Shown here: one piece after another, positions 52,348 to 60,870 of the stretch
Layout: every line of letters begins with the position of its first letter
Numbering within the stretch: position 1 is the first letter of the stretch
Source of the DNA: Richelia sp. SL_2_1
Lineage (GTDB): Bacteria; Cyanobacteriota; Cyanobacteriia; Cyanobacteriales; Nostocaceae
NCBI GenBank assembly: GCA_012033205.1
Contig: JAAUSO010000020.1
Location: forward strand, 1-60,870
Direction: 5' to 3'
DNA length: 60,870 nucleotides
Notes under the pieces: model-generated
Told to the model about the DNA's origin: nothing
The model's database searches: none
The model's input: the letters and a program-made list of their open reading frames with translations, nothing else
Translations under genes and position numbers: made by a program

Positions 52348-52789
52348 GGCTGCCACTCCATTAAATTAATAGCTATAATGCCTTTACGATTTTGGTTTCT
52401 ATCCCGTTGAAAGAATTCTATAGATATTGTAGACTCATCAACGGGTTGCGAGGATGGATATATTTCACCCTTATATTTATTTTTTGTGCGGCACTGTCAT
52501 GAAACTTAAAAATTATTGGACCAGTCTTTCTTAAATAATCTATATCTACGTCATCTCTATCCCAGCAACAATCAAAATCTCTTGGGTCAAGTTTACTGGT
52601 AACAAAGCTACCATTAATATAAAATATTCGGCATCCCGCAGCTTTTAGGGAAGCCATCGCATCTTCCATACCCAGAATCATTTGAGCGCGTTTTGTTGTA
52701 TAACCAAATCTCTCTTTAAACTCCTTCCAATCATCACAAAAATGCACCCCTGGTGGTAGATTTCCGTTCTCATCAAATTCTGGAATCAT
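52344..52789 (-). pseudogene. DUF6932/MNT-like nucleotidyltransferase, frameshifted
   Basis: Starts 'MIPEFDENGNLPPGVHFCDD', continues 'GCRIFYINGSFVTSKLDPRD' and 'FDCCWDRDDVDID': the GSF(V/T)..(K/..).D.D pattern of minimal nucleotidyltransferases. The frame runs out at 52418, but the neighbouring frame carries the rest, 'KYKGEIYPSSQPVDESTISI', 'EFFQRDRNQNRKGIIAI', to a TGA at 52344 that overlaps the next start. A six-A run (52480-52485 on the complement) that should have seven A explains the break. Homopolymer position means a read error is possible. Confidence 0.75.
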
Positions 52790-54141
52790 TAATTATTAAA
52801 AGCACCCAAAACCTTATTAAAATCATACCATTAGAGCAATCAATAATATTAAATTAACACTTAAATAAAGAAGTTGAAATAATCATTTTAGTTGCAGTAA
52901 TTATGCTTTTGAGTTGCCACTCTTTATATAAAATAGTGAAGCAATCAATGCAGTCCGATAATTTTTTCGACAACGGTAAATCCAAACAGTAAAACTCTTA
53001 TAAGTATGGATTAATTCGGTGAGAGCCATAATTCTTAACCTCCACCGAAAATTTTGCAAGGAATTAACGCCGCGATGGATGAATACAAGTCTAGATGGAA
53101 GAACAGCTACGGGAAGAACGACGTTTAATAGCGATAAAAACGGAGATGAAACGCGCTCATACCACCATCCCCGATGTTATTCCATTATTTTTCTGATAAA
53201 ACCGAATACTCTTCGTAGAACGAGCATGATTTTATCGGCAGAGAGGACAATCGCGACTAAAGGGTCATAAACCAATTATGACCCTTCACAACTTACTTTA
53301 AGCTGGTGCAAGCCGCTTATATAATCCCGGAGGCTGCAACAGCCGATTGTTCATATTACAGTTAGCAACGAAGGAATGCAGTTAACAAGTTAAAAGCAGC
53401 TTTGTAATAAAGTTACTCCCCCGTGCGATCATCATACTCACTCTTGTGTGCCAGCTTCACCGCATCGCAACTTCGTCTCTTCGTAGAACAAGCATGATTT
53501 TATCTGTAAGGTAATGCAATGCCTTGCTGAAAATTCAAATTGCGAATAATAATGGAGATAATATTCTACAGAATACCCGCTTCCCGATAAAATGAATTTT
53601 TTAGTCCCAACTAAGAAGCATGAAAACGGGTACTGCTGGGTGATGTTGGGTGACGGTGGAGTACTGTATCTAAAATTAAATTTAGCTTTATTGAATAATT
53701 TGAGTGATGTTAGATACTATTGAGTGATGGTCGGGTACTGCGATTTATTACCCCGTCAAAATACAGCCATCACCCTGAAACCCTTGCCACATCTGGTATA
53801 CCCACGCCCAGAGCCGGAGGTCGTTTGTGCGGTGGTTTCGGCTAGCGAGCAATGGCAGCGTATTACATTTAACTTCGTTTCAACCTCCAGTGAGTGCTGC
53901 CCATGCTCGCCAAAGTGGGAAGCCCCCTTTGGAAACCCCCGTTCCTCCATGTAGATGCCGTAGATTATTCCACGTTATCCGATAGAATTGCCGTAGATTA
54001 GCTACGTGTGAATTATATATTTAGTAAAATTAAACATTAACTAATAGACCCACAGCGCAGGTTAAAAAGGATGTAGAAGTCTACAGGTAAACACCTGAAC
54101 CTTCACCTATTAGATGCCTTTTAATATCATGCTCCAATGGG
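52790..54141. other. Long region with dispersed repeats, no convincing gene
   Basis: About 1.35 kb. It contains a 28-base direct repeat with one mismatch, beginning CTCTTCGTAGAAC at 53209 and 53477; a stretch of GGGTGATG/GGGTACTG near-repeats at 53625-53740; and a GC-richer block at 53770-53950 whose complement reads 'FPKGASHFGEHGQHS', which I take as a dispersed Nostocales repeat. A 33-codon frame at 53095-53196 ('MEEQLREERRLIAIKTEMKR') is possible but unsupported. Confidence 0.4.
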
Positions 54142-54564
54142 ATGAAAACCAATAATAAAAAAGTTTTTCAATCTGGACGAAAAGTTGAACCACTACCGAA
54201 ACGCACTTCGCTTATCAGTTTGCGGCTAACGGAAGAAGAAAAAGAAGCTTGGGAACGATTAGCGGAGGAAGCGGGGTTAAGAAATAATTTATCAAAATTT
54301 ATCCGATATTGTGTAGAGAATCGCCGCATTGCACCACCAGCACCAGCCATCAATTCGGATGCCTATACGGAATTAGGAAGAATCGGCAATAATATTAATC
54401 AAATTGCTTATGCTATCAATCGTGCTATCAAAATGGGAGAACCCATAAGCACAGACCCAATAGCAGAAATTGAAGCATTAAAACCATTGCTGCAAGAAGT
54501 TAAGCAAATGCTGCTAGGAATGCCCAATCAATATAACCCGGATAAGAACTCGTGGCGCAAGTGA
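54142..54564 (+). CDS. MobC-like relaxosome accessory protein
   Basis: A 140-residue protein with an N-terminal ribbon-helix-helix-like part 'TSLISLRLTEEEKEAWERLA' and the MobC signature 'YTELGRIGNNINQIAYAINR'. MobC proteins bind near oriT and help the relaxase open the DNA. It precedes the MOBP relaxase by 47 bases in the same direction, the usual order. The end is helical. The start ATG agrees with the RHH start. The nick site should lie upstream of this gene, in the repeat-rich 53-54 kb region, but I could not identify it. Confidence 0.82.
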   Translation: MKTNNKKVFQSGRKVEPLPKRTSLISLRLTEEEKEAWERLAEEAGLRNNLSKFIRYCVENRRIAPPAPAINSDAYTELGRIGNNINQIAYAINRAIKMGEPISTDPIAEIEALKPLLQEVKQMLLGMPNQYNPDKNSWRK

Positions 54565-54611
54565 AATTGCAATCGGTTCGGCTATTAATTACAGTTGCAT
54601 TTTGAATTGAA

Positions 54612-56348
54612 ATGATTGGTAATATCACGAAGGGGAATGGTTTCTACGGTTGTGTTGCTTATGTCTTGGGTAAGGAAAACGCACAGCTGATTAATAGTAA
54701 TATGGCTTCAACCACGCCCACCGATTTAGCATGGGAATTTAGGAAATTCGCGCAGTTAAATCAACGTGTAGAAAAACCAGTTCTACACATATCACTAAAC
54801 CCAGCCCCCAGTGACAGAATTCTTGACGAGTGGGAAATGTGTATGATAGCCCAGGATTTGATGGAAGGGCTGGAGTTAAAAAATAATCAATTTATCTTAG
54901 TCCAGCATACTGATACCGAATATGAAGGGAAAACTAGACCTCATATGCACTTGGTAGTTAATCGGGTTGGTTTCGATGGTAAATGCAACGACGATTACCT
55001 AGACCACTACCGAATCCAGAAAGTGTTACGCCAAATCGAGAAAGAATATGATTTAATGCCAACGCCCAGTAGTTGGGAGGTGGAGAAGAAGAAAGCGTAC
55101 CCCATACACATTTTGGCTTCGGGTGAATTAAATATAGTTGAAAAATTGCAAAACGCGATCGCACTCGCTGCATCCGATAAACCAGAGATGCCCGTATTTG
55201 TGGCAAGGTTGTTAAAGGATAATATACAAGTTAATTGTAGATTTACCCGTACTGGCAAGCTCAAGGGAATTAGCTATTGCATGGAGGGAGAAGCTTTCAA
55301 GGGTGGGGATTTGGGCAAGTTATATACGCATATTGGTATACGCGAACACTTGGGAGTAGGGTATCAGCAACATTATTCTGACCCAATTAGTTCATTGATG
55401 GAAAGTTACAAGCGCGGACGTACAATTAATGATGAGTTGATAGAACATCTACAAAGCTGGTGTAGGAATCAAGAATCGGTTAAGAATATTTCTAAGCCAG
55501 AAGAAGTTGAATATAGTAATAATGAATCTGCCCCACAGCAAACCCAGTCAGTAGAAACAATACCAGTTCCCCTCGAATCCATTCCTATTTCACCAATAAA
55601 GAGGGAAACTCAATCACCAACTACATCGGATGATGTTTACCCCGAAATAATTACGAATAACAATAACAATTCCAATTCTACAAACGAATCAATTACAGAT
55701 AATACAAATGTAGTAGAACCACCACAAAAAGATTACATTAGCGTTGTGCCGTCGATAGAGTCCGTATTTGGTACACCTCTAAGTAATAAAGCTAAAAAGC
55801 AATTAAATATTAATAAAGTTAAAAACAATAATAAAGTAACTAGCTTTCCTAATGATAATACGGACGCAGTAACGCCGCCACGCCCCGCTTACAATTCCGT
55901 TGTGCCGTCGATTGAGTCCATATTTCCCAGTCCCAAGGATAGCTTTGAAGAAAAGAAGAAGAAGAATATCACACAAACTGATACGGGTATTGAATCCCAG
56001 CCAATTAGTACACCAGAACCAGAAGTAATTGAGCCAGCCATAGAACCCGAAGCAGCAAAATATGCTGTGATTATCGCAGCATATATGGCTTCATATGGTC
56101 AAATTGAAATAAAAGGCGATACATTACACGCTACCTTAAGTTCGGATGCCACAGAGCTAACAGTACAAAGGTACGATAGCGGCGAAACAATATTATCTGG
56201 TTACTATTCGGCTTCTGGTGGTGGTTGGATTATTAAGAATTCTAAAGAATTTACCGATCAAGAGAAAAAACGAATTCTTCAACTAAAAGAAATCCGGGAC
56301 ACGCAGGTACAACAGCCCAACAAATCGGTTGAGGGGTTTGAGCAGTAA
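54612..56348 (+). CDS. MOBP/VirD2-type relaxase
   Basis: A 578-residue mobilisation relaxase. The start 'MIGNITKGNGFYGCVAYVLG' and 'PVLHISLNPAPSDRI' are typical of the MobA/VirD2 relaxase domain, and the metal-binding motif is clear: 'RPHMHLVVNRVGFDGK' (HxHxxxNR, about residues 118-128). The nuclease domain ends at about residue 240. The C-terminal half is Ser/Thr/Pro/Asn-rich and disordered, with a repeated unit 'SVVPSIESVFGTP' / 'SVVPSIESIFPSP' that may be a docking motif, then a small domain 'IEPEAAKYAVIIAAYMASYG'. It would work with the MobC-like protein. Confidence 0.88.
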   Translation: MIGNITKGNGFYGCVAYVLGKENAQLINSNMASTTPTDLAWEFRKFAQLNQRVEKPVLHISLNPAPSDRILDEWEMCMIAQDLMEGLELKNNQFILVQHTDTEYEGKTRPHMHLVVNRVGFDGKCNDDYLDHYRIQKVLRQIEKEYDLMPTPSSWEVEKKKAYPIHILASGELNIVEKLQNAIALAASDKPEMPVFVARLLKDNIQVNCRFTRTGKLKGISYCMEGEAFKGGDLGKLYTHIGIREHLGVGYQQHYSDPISSLMESYKRGRTINDELIEHLQSWCRNQESVKNISKPEEVEYSNNESAPQQTQSVETIPVPLESIPISPIKRETQSPTTSDDVYPEIITNNNNNSNSTNESITDNTNVVEPPQKDYISVVPSIESVFGTPLSNKAKKQLNINKVKNNNKVTSFPNDNTDAVTPPRPAYNSVVPSIESIFPSPKDSFEEKKKKNITQTDTGIESQPISTPEPEVIEPAIEPEAAKYAVIIAAYMASYGQIEIKGDTLHATLSSDATELTVQRYDSGETILSGYYSASGGGWIIKNSKEFTDQEKKRILQLKEIRDTQVQQPNKSVEGFEQ

Positions 56349-57462
56349 ACGCCCTCCAGTGGGATTACTGGTGTAAAACAAGCAATACAGACCAACATTC
56401 TGTTTGATACAAAAAAGTGAAATGATTGGTACTACGTTTTTATCTCTCGCAGCCTTTTACGGTTGAGCGCAAAAAATACGGTAAGTGATGGAGCGGATTG
56501 CGCTCACAACGCTTATTTTTAGCGGTGACAACATCACCCCACCAAGCCGCTCATTCATTTAATTAAAAAAATGGAACATAAGTTTTAATAATACTTGAAT
56601 AAGCGCCGAGCCTATCCCATCTTTGGCTCTTGCATTTTACGATAATTTCAATCTCAAACCAGTCCAAAAAATTAGATTTATATTTTAATAAGTGTAGTGT
56701 GTTACACCTTTATTACGAAGATAACCTCAATATTGTAATTGAGGACTGCCGGGCAGTGAAAATTGAGTAATATTCGATTTTCCGTACTCCTCATATTTAA
56801 CATTAATATCCCGATAGTCTTACTATAAGCACCTTTGCGGGAGCTTGAAGAGGAAGATATTTATTAATTAAAATCGAGGTGTAGTAAGGAAAATGAAGGA
56901 AAACGAAGGTAAAATTACTCTTAAATTATGACTAAATTCCATAATCCAAGCTAATAACTATCCTTCTGATTCCTTTAAATACCTTCAGATTCCTGAATTC
57001 AATTATAAATATTAAAAACCCGCATTTATTATTATTTTGTTGCCCTCAACGGAGCCAACTGGAGCCAGTTTTTAGCGTAAAAACCTGCATTTTTAATCAT
57101 AAAAATTCATAATTTGGCTCCAATTTTCATAAATTGTGTAGGTTACACAATTTATATTGGGTTAGCCATCCCCCAAAAATATCGTTCCTTTCTTCAAGTG
57201 GACAACCGCGCACCTTCGTTTTTTTTACCAAATCACACCCCGTTCGCGCCCTTGTCGTCCACCAGCATCCCGGCTACCACACATCAATTTCGGGTTGGGT
57301 AGACTAATATAGTCGTACCCACTACGGGTTTCTGCCCTATGGGTCGCCTGCGGCGATTCCTTGCTGCGCTCGGAACAAAAACCCATATCGGGGTCTTGCA
57401 GACGGCTAGGATTGTCGGAAGGTGAACGAAAGAACGCCGTTAATATTATCGGGTTTTGAGAT
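56349..57462. other. Non-coding region between the two relaxase genes
   Basis: About 1.1 kb without a gene. It has a perfect 10-base inverted repeat AAATTGTGTA-GGT-TACACAATTT (57131-57153), a repeated GGAGCCA (57052 and 57061) with TTGGCTCC nearby (57113), and a GC-rich block at 57310-57420 just before the second MobV gene. An oriT for the MobV protein is likely here. Confidence 0.4.
57131..57153 (+). promoter_or_regulatory. Perfect 10-bp inverted repeat
   Basis: AAATTGTGTA, GGT, TACACAATTT. Could be an operator or an oriT-associated hairpin; position 310 bases upstream of mobV copy 2. Confidence 0.45.
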
Positions 57463-59286
57463 ATGGCTTACGCAATCGCAAGAGTAGCTAAACTCAAAAA
57501 AGCCAATATGGTCGGCAGTGGAGCGCATACTTCTCGCTTTAAATATGTACCCAATGCCGACCCCAATAAAAATAATATCAGGTTTATTGACAATTTTAAT
57601 TGTTCAGAGAATTTAGAACAAATAGTTTTAAATAAAATTAGTCAGCACGAACAAAAGCGCAAGATACGCACCGACGCGGTGTACTGTGTAGAAATTCTAC
57701 TCACTGCTTCTCCTGAATATTTCCGTCCGGAAGACCCGACCAATGGGGGATACTATGAAGAAGAACAACTTCAATCTTGGTTCAAAGCTTCTGAGAAATG
57801 GTTGAAGGAAAAATACGATGACCGTATTGTTAGAGCGGAATTGCATTTAGATGAAATGACACCCCACATTCACGCTTACTTTGTACCGTTGGATGAGAAG
57901 GGACAATTACGGTGCAATCATTTCTTTGATGGTCGGCAGAAGATGAGAGCTTTCCAAGATTCGTATTATGATGCGGTAGAACACCTGGGGTTAGAGCGCG
58001 GTATCAAGGGGAGTTTAGCTTCTCATCAAGATATCAAAGACTTTTATCGGATTGTAGAATCCGGGAAAGATTTAGAAGTTAATCAATTTAATACTCTTGC
58101 AGTAAAAGCCAAAGCGGCTGATAGAGAAAGAGCTATTGAAAAGAAATTGCAGATGGAAGCAACGGCTAAACGGTTGGTGCGGGACAACGAAGCGTTGCAA
58201 CAACGAATTATTGAGTTAGAAAGTGCGAATCAACAATTGCGCTACCAACTTAATCGAACAGTTGATCAACTGCGAGACTTACCATTGGATGATGTAGCGT
58301 GGCACTTGGGATTAATTCACGATATTAAAGGTAGTGGTAGATGGAAGGGACACGGTTGCATTATTAATATTGATGATTCCAAGTTTTATGACTTTGCCCC
58401 AGGTACAGATTTTGGTGGTGGTGGGGCAATAGACTTGGTAATGCACGTTAATCAGTGCAATTTTAAACAAGCTGTTGTTTGGTTAAATGACCGTTTTGGG
58501 GAAGAGGGAATGTTGCGGGCTACAATCAATTATGCTCAAAACTTAGCCCAGTCGATTGTTGAAAAAGAACCAACGCCTGAATTCATAAAACCAATTCCTG
58601 ATGTTAGCCAATGGGAAGCAGTGTACAACTACCTTACGACTAAACGGGGATTACCTCCAACCTTAGTGAATGCCCTCTACGAACAAGGAATAGTTTATGC
58701 TTCGGAACATCAAAATGCTGTGTTTGCGATGCGTTCATTGGAAGAAGTGGATAAGATACGGCTCGAAGCCGCACGCCGGAGGCGCACGCAAAGTGCAAAA
58801 AATACCTCTACTCCAATAGTTGGTGCATTTCTGCGGGGAACAAGGGGAGAAAACAATTCGTTTATGGGATATAAAAGCGGCACAAAACGCGATTCTTGTT
58901 GGTTTTATGTTGGTTGGGGTGGGCTTGATAATTCTTCAGTTCAAAGAATAGTGTTGTGTAAATCTCCAATTGATGCATTGTCCTACTTAACTCTTGAATC
59001 TCAGGTAGTGAGAAAAGCGGCTATTCCAAAAACAATTTATTTAGCATTAGATAGTACCCGAAACCTACCAGTAGAATTAATCAAAGATATTCCGGAAGTT
59101 ATAGCAGCTTACGATAAAGATTCTGCGGGTAATCAATTATCACGGGATATTCAAAAATTATTGCCACAGACTAAAATAAAGCAACCCAGTGCGACTGATT
59201 GGAATCAGCAATTGTTGGAATTGAGACGGCGACAAATATTGAAACGTGAAGCCGAACAAAAGAATAATATTGGATTGGAATGGTAG
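57463..59286 (+). CDS. MobV relaxase fused to DUF3991/Toprim primase-like region (copy 2)
   Basis: Paralogue of 17823-19673, 607 residues. Start 'MAYAIARVAKLKKANMVGSG', MobV motif 'ELHLDEMTPHIHAYFVPLDE' (about residues 126-145), coiled coil (about 225-270), DUF3991/CHC2-like 'FYDFAPGTDFGGGGAIDLVM', and the Toprim-type end 'QRIVLCKSPIDALSYLTLES' and 'VIAAYDKDSAGNQL'. The two copies share all domains but differ at roughly half of the residues and lie in opposite orientation, so they are old paralogues that more likely came from two replicons than from a recent duplication. The GC-rich block upstream may be its oriT. Confidence 0.85.
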   Translation: MAYAIARVAKLKKANMVGSGAHTSRFKYVPNADPNKNNIRFIDNFNCSENLEQIVLNKISQHEQKRKIRTDAVYCVEILLTASPEYFRPEDPTNGGYYEEEQLQSWFKASEKWLKEKYDDRIVRAELHLDEMTPHIHAYFVPLDEKGQLRCNHFFDGRQKMRAFQDSYYDAVEHLGLERGIKGSLASHQDIKDFYRIVESGKDLEVNQFNTLAVKAKAADRERAIEKKLQMEATAKRLVRDNEALQQRIIELESANQQLRYQLNRTVDQLRDLPLDDVAWHLGLIHDIKGSGRWKGHGCIINIDDSKFYDFAPGTDFGGGGAIDLVMHVNQCNFKQAVVWLNDRFGEEGMLRATINYAQNLAQSIVEKEPTPEFIKPIPDVSQWEAVYNYLTTKRGLPPTLVNALYEQGIVYASEHQNAVFAMRSLEEVDKIRLEAARRRRTQSAKNTSTPIVGAFLRGTRGENNSFMGYKSGTKRDSCWFYVGWGGLDNSSVQRIVLCKSPIDALSYLTLESQVVRKAAIPKTIYLALDSTRNLPVELIKDIPEVIAAYDKDSAGNQLSRDIQKLLPQTKIKQPSATDWNQQLLELRRRQILKREAEQKNNIGLEW

Positions 59287-59983
59287 TGTTTTTTAAATTA
59301 TCCGCTGGAAATCAGTAATAATACGAACTCTTGATTTAAGTCATATTACGGTGAAGCACCCGTGACCGCTGCGCTAAAACGAGCGGTGCTGCCCCCGCAT
59401 TGAAATTCATCTAATAAGCAATATACTCGGAATCGGGGGCATCACTACGCTCATTTTTCACAGGTGCTTTTAGCTGTGACGTGTGGAATGTGGGATATAA
59501 AGAGTTGTAGCGTAAACACCACAATCCTTGTATCTCTCAACACGCTACTTTTCAGCGCTTGCGCTGAAATAATACTTAGAATTATTAGAGAAAGCAAGTA
59601 ATAACGATAACTACATAAAGACAGAATATTAGTAAGACTACAAAAATCGAAGACTGTAAATAGATGATTTGAACTACCTTCTCCTATAGAAATTTTTTTT
59701 CACCGATTCAAGCATACGAAACTAGTAATACGAGCTATTAACACTGTCCGCTGGCGTAATATACTGGCGGCAAACTAGATAGTAGGTAAGGTAATAAATA
59801 ATATTCAAATGGTTACAATCGTATTGGCGTAAGCGAGGGTTAAAAGAACTACTGTATAGAAACTTCAGTCTAATAAGACAAGTCAATGAAAGAAAATTTT
59901 CAACTATAAATATTTCGGAGAATATAACTCTATCCTTTATTTAATATCTTTATAAAGTCAACAACACGACAATTTTATACAAT
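59287..59983. other. Non-coding region between mobV copy 2 and GntR copy 2
   Basis: About 700 bases without a gene. A perfect hairpin TTTCAGCGC-TT-GCGCTGAAA (59550-59569) is the strongest structure. From about 59874 a 36-base stretch starting TAAGACAAGTCAATGAAAGA is identical to 24557-24592 downstream of the other GntR copy, with further similarity up to the stop codon. Confidence 0.45.
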
Positions 59984-60870
59984 CTATCTTGCTGACATAA
60001 TTGCGGCTATACGAGCTTTTAAAACTGACATATTCGTTTCATCAAAACTGAAATTAAAGACTATTAGCTTGTCCGATTTATGGCTATACTGACGTACATC
60101 ATCATCAAGTTTTTTTGAAACACAAATTAAAGAAGCCTGCTTCAAAAGTTGACGATTTTCCTTCAGGTAATCCCAACTTAATGTTTGAAAATTTATGTGA
60201 GATATTCCAGACTGCTGTAACATCTTTTTCATATCTTCACTTTCGGTTTCTTCTTCACAAACAAGTAGCACTAAACTGTTACGAGGTAGGGAAGAAATAT
60301 GCGTTAGAAACTGCAAATCTGGCTTTATGTTAATGCCAATTACTTCTTTAGAGGGAGTAGCTAGTTGAATAATGTCCCATAGATGTTGTGTTGTTGTAAT
60401 TACTAAGTCAGCAACCGATAATTCTTTCAAGGCTTTACGCTTTTCAGCCTTTAAATCTTCTAAACTAAGAAACTCTAAGTCAAGTTGTATTTCGGCTTGA
60501 ATAGCTTCATATATTTCCACACTATGCTGCAAACATTCTACAAATACTAATTTCAAAGGAGTAGTAGTGTGCTGACTTAATATTACTGCTTGTGCATAAG
60601 CAGCCCCAGCAAATTCAGATGGAGATAATTCCATCATTGTCGCAGTACTAAAGGCTTGAGCTAACAAATTATAAAATTGCTTATGATTAACAATATTTTT
60701 AACAGCCAAAGTATCGGCAACAAAAGTTCCTTTACCTCTTTGGGCTATTAGATAATTGGATTCAATCAAATAGTTATAGACTGCTGCAATAGTGTTGTGA
60801 TTTACGCCTAAATGCTTGGCTAGCTGAGTCACAGTTGGTAAAGCATCACCAGGATGTAATTCTCCTGTAG
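59984..60870 (-). CDS. GntR-family transcriptional regulator (copy 2, partial at window edge)
   Basis: Second copy of the regulator at 24622, running off the right edge; about 295 residues are inside the window. The open frame continues through 'TGELHPGDALPTVTQLAKHL' to the edge, so the GTG at 60832 is internal. The protein is about 90 percent identical to copy 1; differences cluster in the C-terminal domain (for example 'IQAEIQLDLEFLSLED' against 'IQVEIQQDLMFLGLED'), while the winged helix is unchanged. Both probably recognise the same DNA but may respond to different signals. Same strand as copy 1, 35.3 kb apart. Confidence 0.85.
   Translation of the reverse strand, partial: TGELHPGDALPTVTQLAKHLGVNHNTIAAVYNYLIESNYLIAQRGKGTFVADTLAVKNIVNHKQFYNLLAQAFSTATMMELSPSEFAGAAYAQAVILSQHTTTPLKLVFVECLQHSVEIYEAIQAEIQLDLEFLSLEDLKAEKRKALKELSVADLVITTTQHLWDIIQLATPSKEVIGINIKPDLQFLTHISSLPRNSLVLLVCEEETESEDMKKMLQQSGISHINFQTLSWDYLKENRQLLKQASLICVSKKLDDDVRQYSHKSDKLIVFNFSFDETNMSVLKARIAAIMSAR

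Noticed and set aside
53724-53954. Overlapping ORFs on both strands in a GC-richer block
   Set aside because: Looks like a dispersed Nostocales repeat rather than a gene; both strands are open by composition.
57114-57302. 62-codon plus-strand ORF upstream of mobV copy 2
   Set aside because: Spans a perfect inverted repeat and low-complexity sequence; no coding signal.

Overview
The window looks like part of a large composite plasmid from a filamentous, probably Nostocales-type, cyanobacterium. The evidence is several HIP1 octamers (GCGATCGC, e.g. near 4147, 21233, 23797, 47017), cyanobacterial families (CHASE2/DUF928/CHAT next to two-partner secretion, DUF5674, DUF4365) and a concentration of plasmid functions: two ParA-type partition modules, a primase-like replication protein, three relaxases, a tyrosine recombinase and two toxin-antitoxin remnants. 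No rRNA, tRNA or CRISPR array was seen.

Layout. 0.1-11 kb: a surface/signalling cassette of a CHASE2 sensor, a DUF928 protein, a TPR-CHAT caspase-like protein, a TpsB outer-membrane transporter and a frameshifted haemagglutinin-like TpsA exoprotein. 11.9-14.6 kb: partition module 1 (parA-parB, with a palindrome array inside parB), then parD and a frameshifted parE. 14.7-17.6 kb: an SF1 helicase. 17.8-23.9 kb: a MobV relaxase fused to a primase-like C-terminus, an IS630 element, a decayed plasmid gene split by a MITE-like insertion, a DUF5674 operon and a divergent regulator with shared operator-like sites. 24.6-28.7 kb: a GntR-type regulator, a PAS protein, a haem-oxygenase-fold protein and an AraC-type response regulator lacking its phospho-acceptor Asp. 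28.7-36.5 kb: a peptide-export locus with an RTX subtilase-like protein, a double-glycine precursor peptide, tandemly duplicated small membrane proteins, a C39-peptidase ABC exporter and an HlyD adaptor. 36.8-38.5 kb: partition module 2 with its iterons. 38.6-41.6 kb: integrase, a frameshifted RHH protein and a DUF4365 pair. 41.7-45.9 kb: an unrecognised operon built around a membrane-anchored P-loop ATPase. 46.1-52.8 kb: an RHH regulator, a frameshifted primase/helicase with an embedded TGTAATC cluster, a hypothetical protein and a broken nucleotidyltransferase/XRE pair. 54.1-60.9 kb: MobC-like protein, MOBP relaxase, a second MobV-primase fusion and a second GntR copy running off the right edge.

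How it fits together. Replication (47-51 kb), segregation (12-14 and 37-38 kb), mobilisation (18-20 and 54-59 kb) and recombination (38.6-39.6 kb) form the backbone. Cargo is the two-partner secretion cassette, the peptide exporter locus and the unknown ATPase operon. Paired systems (two Par modules, two MobV-primase fusions, two GntR copies) suggest fusion of two replicons. At least six genes carry single frame breaks, pointing to ongoing decay or to sequence errors at some loci. The strongest candidates for undescribed biology are the palindrome array inside parB, the motif cluster inside the primase gene, the peptide-export locus with duplicated promoter blocks, and the ATPase operon.
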